Source of the DNA: Verrucomicrobiia bacterium
GTDB lineage: Bacteria; Verrucomicrobiota; Verrucomicrobiia; Limisphaerales; UBA9464
Length of the DNA: 47,983 nt
Direction: 5' to 3'
Assembly (NCBI GenBank): GCA_019634635.1
Contig: JAHCBB010000035.1
Coordinates: forward strand, 1 to 47,983
Shown here: piece by piece, positions 16,784 to 24,843 of the stretch
Position numbering within the stretch: the stretch's first letter is position 1
Layout: each line of letters starts with the position of its first letter
Notes under the pieces: generated by a model
What the model saw: the letters and a program-made list of their open reading frames with translations, nothing else
Told to the model about the DNA's origin: nothing
The model's database searches: none
Position numbers and translations under genes: made by a program

Positions 16784-18535
16784 ATGACCGCCCGCCTTTT
16801 CGCCGACCTCGGCCTTTCGCCGGAACTCCTCAAAGCCGTGGCCCGGCTGGGTTTCGAGCAGGCCACACCCATCCAGTCCGAGACGATTCCCACCCTGCTG
16901 CAGGGTCTGGACGTCGTGGGCCAGTCGCAAACGGGCTCGGGGAAGACCGCGGCATTCGCCCTGCCCGCGCTGGACCGCCTTCGCCCGGAACTGCGCGATC
17001 CGCAGGTGCTCATTCTGTGCCCGACCCGGGAACTGGCCGTCCAGGTCAGCGAAGAGGTCCACAAGCTGGCGTGGTTCAAGAAGGGCGTTCGCGCGCTCCC
17101 GATCTACGGCGGCCAGAGCTACGAGCGCCAGTTTGCCGGGCTCAAGGCCGCGCCCCAGGTGATCATCGGAACCCCCGGACGCCTGATGGACCACCTGGAG
17201 CGTGGCACGCTCCGGCTTGATGGCGTCCAGATGGCCATTCTCGATGAGGCCGATGAGATGCTGAACATGGGCTTCCGCGATGACATTGAATTCCTGCTCG
17301 GCAGGACGCCGTCGGCGAGACAGACCGTGCTCTTCTCCGCGACGCTGCCGCGGGCGATCGAGGAGCTCATCCAACGCCATACCCGCTCGCCCCGCTGGAT
17401 TCGGATCGAGGCCAGGGCCCTTACGGTCCCCACGGTGGAGCAGGTGTATTATGAGGTGGACCGCCGGTCGAAGGCGGAGGCCCTGACCCGGCTGATTGAA
17501 CTGCACGACGTGGGACGGGCCATCGTCTTCTGCAACACGCAACGCATGGTGGACGAACTGACCGGACATCTGAACGCCAGCGGGTATCGGGCGGATGCCA
17601 TCCATGGAGGGCTCGCGCAGGCGGCACGGGACCGCGTCATGGCGGGTTTCCGCAAGGCAGCCCTGGATCTGCTGGTCGCCACCGACGTGGCCGCCCGGGG
17701 CATTGACGTCGAGGGCATCGAGGTCGTCTTCAATTTCGACCTGCCGTACGATCCGGAGGACTACGTGCATCGCATCGGAAGGACCGGGCGGGCCGGACGC
17801 AGCGGGCTCGCCATCTCGTTTGTCTCCGGCCGTGAAGTCTTCGCCATCCGGAACATCGAGCGTTTCACCCGGCAGCGTCTGCGGCGGGGTCAGGTTCCCT
17901 CCCATGGAGAGATCGAGGAGGCCCGGTTGCAGCAGCTGATGCAACGGATCCGGACCACCCTCGCCTCGGGCGACTTCCGCCACTACGACCATGTGATCGA
18001 GGCGCTCCTGGAGGAAGGCGTGGACTCGCTGGACCTGTCCAATTCCCTGCTGCACCTGTTGTCGCGAGGCGGCGCCGATGGTTCGGCACCCGCCCCTGCG
18101 CCGGAGGGGGCGAAGGTCCCCCCCCGTCCGGCGTCCAACGCCCCACGCCCGACGAACGCCCGTCCGACTTCACGACCCACGCCGGACCGCAAGAGCCCGC
18201 CCGCGCAACCGAAGGCCCCGGCTCCGGGCCAAACAATGGATGCCACACCGCCGCCGACCCCGGCCACCCCCAGGCCCAAGCCGGAACGAACGAAAGCCGG
18301 GAACGACGGCATCCGGCTCTGGCTGGGTGCCGGCACCACGCTGGGGGTTGAGGCGGGTGACATCGTTCGTTGCGTGCTGGGCGAAACCGGCCTTCCCGAA
18401 GGCACGGTCTCCGGCGTGGATGTCCGGGACCGCCATGCGTTCATCCGTGTTCCTGCCGAGCACGTTGCGGTCGTGCTGTCGCGCCTCAACCGTGCCGAAC
18501 TCGGGGGACGACGCCTCAAGGCCAAGGTCGCCTGA
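16784..18535 (+). CDS. DEAD-box ATP-dependent RNA helicase with DbpA-like C-terminal domain
   Basis: The protein has 583 residues from the ATG at 16784; a 51-codon extension overlapping the upstream gene is rejected. It has a full helicase core: Q motif GFEQATPIQ (about 23-31), Walker A QTGSGKT (49-55), PTREL, the DEAD box LDEADEM, SAT, and motif VI HRIGRTGRAGR. A proline-rich, low-complexity linker of about 70 residues follows. The C-terminal ~75 residues (IRLWLGAGTTLGVEAGDIVR to the end) resemble the RRM-like domain that anchors DbpA/CsdA-type helicases to rRNA. It probably acts in ribosome assembly or cold adaptation. It starts 71 bp after the IscS-like gene and ends 15 bp before mrp. Confidence 0.92.
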   Translation: MTARLFADLGLSPELLKAVARLGFEQATPIQSETIPTLLQGLDVVGQSQTGSGKTAAFALPALDRLRPELRDPQVLILCPTRELAVQVSEEVHKLAWFKKGVRALPIYGGQSYERQFAGLKAAPQVIIGTPGRLMDHLERGTLRLDGVQMAILDEADEMLNMGFRDDIEFLLGRTPSARQTVLFSATLPRAIEELIQRHTRSPRWIRIEARALTVPTVEQVYYEVDRRSKAEALTRLIELHDVGRAIVFCNTQRMVDELTGHLNASGYRADAIHGGLAQAARDRVMAGFRKAALDLLVATDVAARGIDVEGIEVVFNFDLPYDPEDYVHRIGRTGRAGRSGLAISFVSGREVFAIRNIERFTRQRLRRGQVPSHGEIEEARLQQLMQRIRTTLASGDFRHYDHVIEALLEEGVDSLDLSNSLLHLLSRGGADGSAPAPAPEGAKVPPRPASNAPRPTNARPTSRPTPDRKSPPAQPKAPAPGQTMDATPPPTPATPRPKPERTKAGNDGIRLWLGAGTTLGVEAGDIVRCVLGETGLPEGTVSGVDVRDRHAFIRVPAEHVAVVLSRLNRAELGGRRLKAKVA

Positions 18536-18550
18536 ACCGTTTCAACGCCC

Positions 18551-19600
18551 ATGATTGACCAGACCGCCATTCTCAACGTCCTGAAGTCCGTCAAATATCC
18601 CGGATACAGCCGGGACATTGTGTCGTTTGGCATCGTGAAGGAAGTCCAGGTGGACGGCACGGCTGCGGGCGTGCTCATCGAACTCACGACCCCGAATGCC
18701 GCGGTCGGGGAACAGATCGCTGAAGCCGCCCGGCTGGCACTTCGGGACCAGATCCCCGGACTGACCGACGCCCATGTCCAGGTGCGGGTGCCACAGGGTC
18801 CTGCACCGGTGCTGGGCGCTCCCGGAGGTGGTGTTCCCCGCGCAAAAGTCACCGGCATCCATCGCCTCATCGCCGTGGCCTCGGGCAAGGGCGGGGTCGG
18901 CAAGTCCACCTGCGCGGTCAACCTCGCGTGTGCCTTGAGGCACCTGGGCGCCCGCGTGGGCCTCATGGATGCCGACATCTACGGCCCCAGTGTCCCCCTG
19001 ATGATGGGGGTTCAGGAGCGTCCGACGGTCAATGACGCCGAACAACTGGTCCCCCCGACGGCGCACGGCGTGAAGCTGATGAGCATTGGCTTCCTGATCC
19101 CCGACGACCAGCCCGTGATCTGGCGGGGCCCGATGATCCAGAAGACCATCCAGCAATTCATCCACCAGGTGGACTGGGGCGGCCTGGACTACCTGCTGGT
19201 GGACCTCCCGCCCGGCACCGGCGACGCGCAATTGTCCCTTTGCCAGACGGTGCCGCTGGATGGCGGGGTGATCGTCACGACCCCGCAGGCCGCCTCGGTG
19301 GGCGTGGTGCGCAAGGGCATCGCGATGCTGGAAAAGGTGCAGGTACCCATACTGGGGATCATCGAGAACATGAGCGGATTCAGTGCTCCGGACGGCTCGC
19401 GGATCGAGATCTTCGGCCGCGGCGGCGGCCGCACCGAGGCGGAACGCAAGGGAGTGCCCTTCCTCGGCGAGATCCCGCTGGAGTCCCGAATTCGCGAGGG
19501 GGGAGATCGCGGAATCCCCGTCGTCGTTTCCGACCCGAACGGCGCCGCGGGCGAGGCCTTCCTCGGAATCGCCCGGAACCTTCGGGCGCGTCTCGGATGA
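18551..19600 (+). CDS. mrp: Mrp/ApbC-type P-loop iron-sulfur carrier ATPase without the CxxC motif
   Basis: The protein has 349 residues. An N-terminal MIP18/DUF59 domain (about 5-80) is joined to a MinD-like ATPase. The deviant P-loop SGKGGVGKST is at 111-120, Mrp signature DADIYGPSVPLMM at about 140-152, and VDLPPGTGD at about 217-225. In many Mrp/NBP35 proteins a CxxC follows the NMS segment and bridges a cluster between subunits. Here the region reads NMSGFSAPDGSRIEIFG (from about 273) with no cysteine, a variant I believe also occurs in other phyla. It probably hands Fe-S clusters to targets, but cluster binding by the usual ligands is not possible. It starts 15 bp after the helicase stop. 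Confidence 0.88.
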   Translation: MIDQTAILNVLKSVKYPGYSRDIVSFGIVKEVQVDGTAAGVLIELTTPNAAVGEQIAEAARLALRDQIPGLTDAHVQVRVPQGPAPVLGAPGGGVPRAKVTGIHRLIAVASGKGGVGKSTCAVNLACALRHLGARVGLMDADIYGPSVPLMMGVQERPTVNDAEQLVPPTAHGVKLMSIGFLIPDDQPVIWRGPMIQKTIQQFIHQVDWGGLDYLLVDLPPGTGDAQLSLCQTVPLDGGVIVTTPQAASVGVVRKGIAMLEKVQVPILGIIENMSGFSAPDGSRIEIFGRGGGRTEAERKGVPFLGEIPLESRIREGGDRGIPVVVSDPNGAAGEAFLGIARNLRARLG

Positions 19601-19623
19601 GGGGCGCCCTGTCAAACGAGGTT

Positions 19624-19651
19624 TTGACGTCCTGAGGGGATTCCCTAGGAT
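19624..19651 (+). promoter_or_regulatory. Candidate promoter implying a near-leaderless transcript
   Basis: TTGACG (19624-19629), a 16-bp spacer and TAGGAT (19646-19651) lie directly before the GTG at 19659. Transcription would begin at or next to the start codon. Alternatively, the AGGA inside the -10 hexamer serves as ribosome-binding site of a longer transcript. Motif evidence only. Confidence 0.35.
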
Positions 19652-19658
19652 CCCCAAG

Positions 19659-20735
19659 GTGAAAGCCTTCCGCAACGCCCATTTTCTGAAGCTCCTGCTG
19701 TTGATGGGTGGATGGTCGGGAAATGTGTGGCTCCCGGCGCTCGGCGGCGAGAAGGCCGTCATTTCCGTGCCCAACAGGAAGATCCCCGATGCCGCCCGCC
19801 CGGGTACTCTTCCGCCGCCAAACACCTTCCAGCCCTTTGATCCGGGCAGCTCCGTCGGTGGCGTTGTGGATCCTGCGGCAGCCCCGCCCTCCGTCCCTCC
19901 GGTCGTTCCGGACGCCCGCACGCAGAAGGAGATGTTCGAGCGCGTGGACCGCCGGAAGAACTGGCTGCTGGATGACGACTCCGGCAGGCGGCGCGACACC
20001 AGGACGGGCGGGTCCCAGTTGTTGCAGTTCCTCGAGGAGACCGACTACACCGAAAACCCCAGAAAGCCCCAGACCGCGCTCGAGCGCCGCCTCAAGTCCA
20101 CCAATCGTGACCCTGCACAGTCTGATGCCCGGGACGAACGTGGCTCCCGGCAGGCGGACGAAGAGCAGTGGACACTGGAAGCGGACGAAATGGACGCCAC
20201 GGCGCCGGATTCCCTGGGGGGGCGCTTTGGGAAAAATGGGCTGATGCCGTCGTGGAACGAGCCTTCCGGTACGCCGATGAAGTACCTCGGCGAAGGCCCC
20301 ACCGAGACACCGTCCGTTGCCGACCTGCGGCTCTCCACCGGGTCGGCCGCCGGACGGAGCACCGGGCTTGATGTCCTGTCGCAGGAGCGCATGGAACGGC
20401 TTCAGCGGACCTTTGGTTCCGACGACCTGCTGGACCGGACCGCCTCCCTGGCAAACTCCGCGGACCAGTTTCGGTCGAGGGACCTGAGATCCGATTTTTA
20501 CGGGCAGACGTTCGGGCCGGCCGTTCCAGGATCCCCGCTCCCGGGCAGCACCCTCGCCCCTGAGCCCACCAGCCTGCTTGCGGCACCGGGTCGCTCATCC
20601 TTGTCGGAGCCGTCGGCCCTAGGGATCGTGGCCAACCCCTATCTCGGCCCCCCGAAGGCCCCCGAGCCGCACGTGTCTCCGGCGGCGCGCATGATGCGCG
20701 CCGCACCGGTCACACCGCCGCGATTCCGTCCGTGA
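19659..20735 (+). CDS. Secreted proline-rich protein of unknown function
   Basis: The protein has 358 residues from the GTG at 19659, chosen because a signal peptide starts there (basic KAFRNAHFLK then LLLLMGGW, cleavage near LGG-EKA). The mature protein is rich in Pro, Ser, Asp and Arg. It has no cysteine and no recognisable domain, and long stretches look disordered (about 45-80, 150-215, 290-358). It is probably periplasmic. Its stop overlaps the next gene by four bases (GTGA), so the two are translated together and probably act together. I do not recognise the family. Confidence 0.65.
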   Translation: MKAFRNAHFLKLLLLMGGWSGNVWLPALGGEKAVISVPNRKIPDAARPGTLPPPNTFQPFDPGSSVGGVVDPAAAPPSVPPVVPDARTQKEMFERVDRRKNWLLDDDSGRRRDTRTGGSQLLQFLEETDYTENPRKPQTALERRLKSTNRDPAQSDARDERGSRQADEEQWTLEADEMDATAPDSLGGRFGKNGLMPSWNEPSGTPMKYLGEGPTETPSVADLRLSTGSAAGRSTGLDVLSQERMERLQRTFGSDDLLDRTASLANSADQFRSRDLRSDFYGQTFGPAVPGSPLPGSTLAPEPTSLLAAPGRSSLSEPSALGIVANPYLGPPKAPEPHVSPAARMMRAAPVTPPRFRP

Positions 20736-21190
20736 CCCGCCTTTCGCTCATCCTGGGCGCATGGCTGCTGCTGCTCCCGGGCACGGCTGGCGGCGCGGAA
20801 CCGGTGATCCGCAAGGTGCTTCCCCACTTGGTGGACACCAAAGGGCGGATCTCCGTCGCTCCCGGCCTTTTCGATCGCTCCGCCTACCAGCAGCACCTGC
20901 GGGAAAACCCGTCCAAAATTTCCGCAGTGCGCTTCGACATCCAGTGGGCAGCGCCGCGGTCGGTTCGTGATCAACTGACGCTTCGAATGGAACTTCGAAC
21001 CGCGCGCGGGGAACCGGGGATGATCCGCACCATCGAGGCGCCGACTCGCGACAACCGCCGACTCGGGGGCTGGTCGTCGGTCCTTTTGGACGGTGACCAA
21101 TACCGCGAGGGGGGCGAGGTTCTGGCATGGCGTGCCGTGCTCCTGGACGGCGCGGTCGAACTCGCGGAGCAACGGTCCTTTCTCTGGTAG
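20732..21190 (+). CDS. Small secreted protein of unknown function, coupled to the preceding gene
   Basis: The protein has 152 residues, with a GTG start inside the GTGA overlap with the preceding stop. An N-terminal signal peptide (TRLSLILGAWLLLLPGTAGG-AEP) is clear. The mature ~130 residues look beta-rich, with a VRFDIQWAAP strand, a basic middle and a C-terminal SFLW. No motif identifies a function. The overlap indicates translational coupling, and both products are exported. It may be a single-domain immunoglobulin-like or binding protein, which is a guess. Confidence 0.65.
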   Translation: MTRLSLILGAWLLLLPGTAGGAEPVIRKVLPHLVDTKGRISVAPGLFDRSAYQQHLRENPSKISAVRFDIQWAAPRSVRDQLTLRMELRTARGEPGMIRTIEAPTRDNRRLGGWSSVLLDGDQYREGGEVLAWRAVLLDGAVELAEQRSFLW

Positions 21191-21293
21191 CTGGTAGCGT
21201 GCCCACGGCAACCCGCCGACACTCGATGGCAACCCAACGCCAGCGGCGCACCTTGCCCAACCCGCCACGCCCCACCTACGATGGAGCCCTGCG

Positions 21294-21590
21294 GTGACCC
21301 CGACCCCTCCAGCGCGGCCCGGTGGCGCCCTGCCGGACCCCCGGCGGGCACTCAGCCCGTTGAACAGCGTCCGCGCCGGATGCGTGGTGATCGTCAAGCA
21401 ACTCACCGCCGCCCCTGAGATCAATCAGCGGTTGCGGGAAATGGGCTTTGGTGAGGAGCAGCGGGTCAAGGTGATCACGCTGCAAAACAACGTGCTGTGT
21501 CAGGTGTGCAACGCCCGCCTCGGCCTGAGCGCCAAGCTGGCCGAGAGCATCCTCGTGGCCCCGGCCGGTCCGGTTCGCATGGCGGCCTGA
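21294..21590 (+). CDS. feoA: FeoA domain protein (first of two)
   Basis: The protein has 98 residues with a GTG start and a Pro-rich N-terminal extension of about 20 residues. An SH3-like FeoA domain follows: CVVIVKQLTAAPEINQRLREMGF, then VKVITLQNNVLCQVCNARLGLSAKLAESILV. FeoA is a small cytosolic partner of the ferrous iron transporter FeoB. The CQVC pair is an extra feature not required in the family. It is the first gene of a feoA-feoA-feoB operon; the second feoA starts 14 bp downstream. Confidence 0.86.
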   Translation: MTPTPPARPGGALPDPRRALSPLNSVRAGCVVIVKQLTAAPEINQRLREMGFGEEQRVKVITLQNNVLCQVCNARLGLSAKLAESILVAPAGPVRMAA

Positions 21591-21604
21591 GCGGCCGGGA
21601 ATCC

Positions 21605-21835
21605 ATGGAGCCCCTCGTTTCCCTCACCTCACTGCCCCCCGGGACCGCGGCGGTAATCGCCGAAATCCGCATCCCTCCAGCACACCGGGCCCGCCTACTG
21701 GAAATGGGTCTGCTCGTCGGCACCCCAGTGGAGCTGGTGCGCTTCGCCCCGTTGGGGGATCCCGTCGAAATCCGGGTTCGCGGCTACAACCTGTCCCTGC
21801 GCCGTCATGAGGCCGAGCAGGTGATGGTCCGTTGA
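21605..21835 (+). CDS. feoA: FeoA domain protein (second of two)
   Basis: The protein has 76 residues, a minimal FeoA SH3-like domain: SLTSLPPGTAAVIAEI, then RARLLEMGLLVGTPVELVRFAPLGDPVEIRVRGYNLSLRRHEAEQV. It matches the canonical FeoA pattern better than its upstream neighbour. It overlaps the feoB start by four bases (TTGA), so translation is coupled. Paired FeoA proteins occur in several phyla, and they may form a heteromer on FeoB. Confidence 0.88.
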   Translation: MEPLVSLTSLPPGTAAVIAEIRIPPAHRARLLEMGLLVGTPVELVRFAPLGDPVEIRVRGYNLSLRRHEAEQVMVR

Positions 21836-24120
21836 CGGCCGCCCCGCAGATGCGCCCGCCACCCCTCATCGTCGTCCTGACCGGCAACCCCAACTGCGGG
21901 AAGACGACCCTGTTCAACGCGCTCACCGGACTCCGTGCCCGGGTGGGCAATTACGCCGGCGTCACCGTCGAGCGAAAGGAGGGACCGCTGCTCGGAGCCC
22001 CCGCCGAAAGCCCGGTGACCCTCCTCGACCTGCCGGGCACCTACTCGCTCTCCCCGCAATCCCTCGACGAGCAGATTGCCCGTGACGTGCTGTTTCAGCG
22101 GGTCCCCGAAGTCCCCGAACCCGGACTTGTCCTCGTCGTCGCCGATGCCTCCAACCTGCAGCGCAATCTGTACTATGCGACGCAGGTGATCGAACTGGGG
22201 TATCCCACCTTCCTGGCGCTCAACATGGTGGATGTCGCCCGCGAGAACGGACACCACATTGATGTGGACGGACTTTCCCGCGCCCTCGGCGTCCCCGTGT
22301 TCCCCATGGTGGCCAGCGAAGGCACGGGGATCCGCGAGCTCCAGGAGGCCATCCTTCAGTTTGCCGCGCAGCCCGGACGCCATCGCGTGATCCCGCGCCA
22401 GTTCAGCGAATTGCCGGAGGTCTTCGGGCGCGAGGCACAGGCCATTGAGGAGCAACTCGAGCGGTTGTTTCCCCAGCGGCGTCGCCTGGCCGCTGCGGAG
22501 GCTCTGCTCGTGCTCGCCGACGAGCCCGCTCCTTCCACGGACCGGCATCGCCATCCGGATTCGCTTCAGTCAGCGGTTGCCGGGGCACGGAGCCGCCTCG
22601 AGGCGGCGGGCGTGGATTGGCGGAGCGCCGCCATTGAGGCCCGCTACGCCCGTGTCTTCGCCATCGCCAGCCACGTCACCACCGAGACCCCCCCCGACGG
22701 CGAGAACGCCTCCGACCGGCTCGACCGCATCCTCACCCATCGGATCTGGGGGTTGCTGATCTTCGTCGGACTGATGGCCCTGATGTTTCAGAGCATCTTC
22801 TCCTTCGCCCAGTGGCCGATGGACCTCCTCGACGCGGGTGTGGACTGGTTGGCCGGCAGCGTCAGCGCACGCCTCGGGCCCGGCGCGCTGCAGGACCTGC
22901 TGGCCAACGGAGTCATCAAGGGGGTCGGCGCCGTGCTGGTTTTTCTGCCGCAGATCTGCCTGCTCTTCCTGTTCATCGCGATCCTCGAGGACACCGGGTA
23001 CATGGCGCGGGCAGCTTTTCTGATGGATCGCCTGATGTCCCGGGTGGGGCTGCACGGGAAGAGCTTCATCCCCATGTTGTCCTCTTTTGCCTGCGCGATC
23101 CCCGGGATCATGGCGACCCGCACAATCGAGTCTCCGAAGGACCGGCTGGCCACGATCCTGGTCGCGCCGCTGATGAGCTGCTCGGCGCGGCTGCCCGTAT
23201 ACACGGTCTTGATCGCGGCCTGCATTCCCCAGATCCGGGTGCTGGGGATCTTCGGCCTCCCCGGGCTCACCCTGCTGGGCATGTACCTGCTTGGGCTGGT
23301 CGGAGCGCTGGCCATGGCCTGGGTGTTCAAGAAGACCCTGCTGCGCGGCGAACCGCCGCCGCTGATTCTGGAGCTGCCTCCGTACAAGCGTCCGGTGGCC
23401 AGGGTCATCCTGCGTCACATGTGGGATCGCGCCGGCCTGTTCGTCCGCCGGGCCGGAACGGTCATCCTCGGGATCAACATCCTGCTCTGGTTTCTCGCCA
23501 CCCACCCGCGCCCGGTGACGATCGAGTCCGACTTCGATGCGCGGCGGGTGGACTTGGTGCGCCCGCTCTTTCCTGGCGTGACCAGCGGCCCGGAGGCCGC
23601 GGACCGCATGGACACCCTCCGCAACGACCCGGACCATGCGTGGCGCGTCGCCGCATTCGATCGCCTGGCAAAAGAGCAGGCCGGCGAGGCGCTCCGGCAG
23701 AGCTACGCCGGGCGACTGGGACATCTGGTCGAGCCGGTGATCCGTCCGCTCGGATTCGACTGGAAAATCGGCATCGGCCTTGTGGCCTCGTTCGCCGCCC
23801 GGGAGGTGTTCGTGAGCACGATGTCGGTGGTGTACAATGTCGGTGATGTGGACCCGGGGGATGCGGTGGGTACGAGGGGATTGGCGGAGGTCCTGCAGGC
23901 GGAGAGGCGTCCGGATGGGACTCCCGTGTACACCACGCTGACTGGCCTCACACTGATGGTGTTCTACGTGTTCGCCATGCAGTGCGTCAGCACGGTTGCG
24001 ATCGTGCGACGTGAGACCAACGGTTGGCGCTGGCCGCTGTTCCAACTGGCCTACATGACCGCACTGGCCTGGGGGCTTGCCTTCCTGACCTACCAGACGG
24101 GTCGCTGGCTCGCCGGATAG
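21832..24120 (+). CDS. feoB: Ferrous iron transporter FeoB
   Basis: A GTP-regulated inner-membrane Fe2+ importer of 762 residues. The N-terminal G domain shows G1 GNPNCGKT (18-25), the G2 Thr in YAGVTVE, G3 DLPG (66-69) and G4 NMVD (131-134). A helical linker follows, and Gate motifs are visible, including MLSSFACAIPGIMATR and SCSARLPVY. The C-terminal membrane domain ends near residue 760. The start is a TTG overlapping the feoA stop; an ATG six codons later is equally possible and closer to the G1 loop. Iron supply fits the Fe-S cluster genes upstream, although about 1.7 kb of other genes separates them. No feoC is present. Confidence 0.95.
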   Translation: MTAAPQMRPPPLIVVLTGNPNCGKTTLFNALTGLRARVGNYAGVTVERKEGPLLGAPAESPVTLLDLPGTYSLSPQSLDEQIARDVLFQRVPEVPEPGLVLVVADASNLQRNLYYATQVIELGYPTFLALNMVDVARENGHHIDVDGLSRALGVPVFPMVASEGTGIRELQEAILQFAAQPGRHRVIPRQFSELPEVFGREAQAIEEQLERLFPQRRRLAAAEALLVLADEPAPSTDRHRHPDSLQSAVAGARSRLEAAGVDWRSAAIEARYARVFAIASHVTTETPPDGENASDRLDRILTHRIWGLLIFVGLMALMFQSIFSFAQWPMDLLDAGVDWLAGSVSARLGPGALQDLLANGVIKGVGAVLVFLPQICLLFLFIAILEDTGYMARAAFLMDRLMSRVGLHGKSFIPMLSSFACAIPGIMATRTIESPKDRLATILVAPLMSCSARLPVYTVLIAACIPQIRVLGIFGLPGLTLLGMYLLGLVGALAMAWVFKKTLLRGEPPPLILELPPYKRPVARVILRHMWDRAGLFVRRAGTVILGINILLWFLATHPRPVTIESDFDARRVDLVRPLFPGVTSGPEAADRMDTLRNDPDHAWRVAAFDRLAKEQAGEALRQSYAGRLGHLVEPVIRPLGFDWKIGIGLVASFAAREVFVSTMSVVYNVGDVDPGDAVGTRGLAEVLQAERRPDGTPVYTTLTGLTLMVFYVFAMQCVSTVAIVRRETNGWRWPLFQLAYMTALAWGLAFLTYQTGRWLAG

Positions 24121-24152
24121 CGGTGGACGGCCGTCGTCCGGAATCTGCACGC

Positions 24153-24818
24153 ATGCGACTGCTCTGGCTGTTTCTCGGACTGGCCGCGGTGTTGCTGATT
24201 CCCTTCCTGCTCTGGGGGCACCGCCTCGACCTGACCCCGGAGGCCGCCGCGGACGGATTGCGACGACACGGAGCCTGGGCCTGGGCGGCCGCGTGGCTGC
24301 TGCTCGCCGCCGATCTGGTGCTCCCGGTGCCCGCCACCGCGATCCTCGCCGCACTCGGGTTCCTCTACGGACCCGTGCTCGGCGGGAGCATCGGGGCCGC
24401 GGGATCCCTCACCTCGGGGATGATCGGGTACGGACTTTGCCGCGCCCTTGGCCGGGGGGTTGCGTTGCGCCTCGTGGGTGTCCGGGACCTGGAGCGCGGG
24501 ACCCGGCTCTTCCAACGATGGGGTGCCTGGCTGGTCGTGCTCTCCCGATGGCTCCCGCTGTTTCCTGAAGTGATTTCCTGCGCAGCCGGATTGATCCGGA
24601 TGCGCTGGACTACGTTCGCGGCCGCCCTGGTCTGCGGGTCCGTGCCGATGAGTTTTACCTACGCCTGGGTTGGCCACGCGGGAAACCGTCACCCCGGCAT
24701 TGCCACCGCACTCAGCCTGCTGGGCCCCCCGTTGCTCTGGCTGCTGATCGGCCGGTTGTTGGTGAGGCGCTCCCCGGATCCGGGGCCGGCCGACCGCGCG
24801 GATTCGGGGCGTTCCTGA
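24153..24818 (+). CDS. TVP38/TMEM64 (VTT domain) family membrane protein
   Basis: The protein has 221 residues. It starts with a hydrophobic helix (LLWLFLGLAAVLLIPFLLW). The VTT-domain hallmarks are a re-entrant-type segment with prolines and glycines (DLVLPVPATAILAALGFLYGP and GGSIGAAGSLTSGMIGYGLCR) and later LSRWLPLFPEVISCAAGLIRM. Homologues are thought to move lipids or undecaprenyl-type carriers. The gene starts 32 bp after feoB and may be part of its transcript. Confidence 0.78.
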   Translation: MRLLWLFLGLAAVLLIPFLLWGHRLDLTPEAAADGLRRHGAWAWAAAWLLLAADLVLPVPATAILAALGFLYGPVLGGSIGAAGSLTSGMIGYGLCRALGRGVALRLVGVRDLERGTRLFQRWGAWLVVLSRWLPLFPEVISCAAGLIRMRWTTFAAALVCGSVPMSFTYAWVGHAGNRHPGIATALSLLGPPLLWLLIGRLLVRRSPDPGPADRADSGRS

Positions 24819-24843
24819 TCCCGGGTTCACGGTCCGGCGGCGC

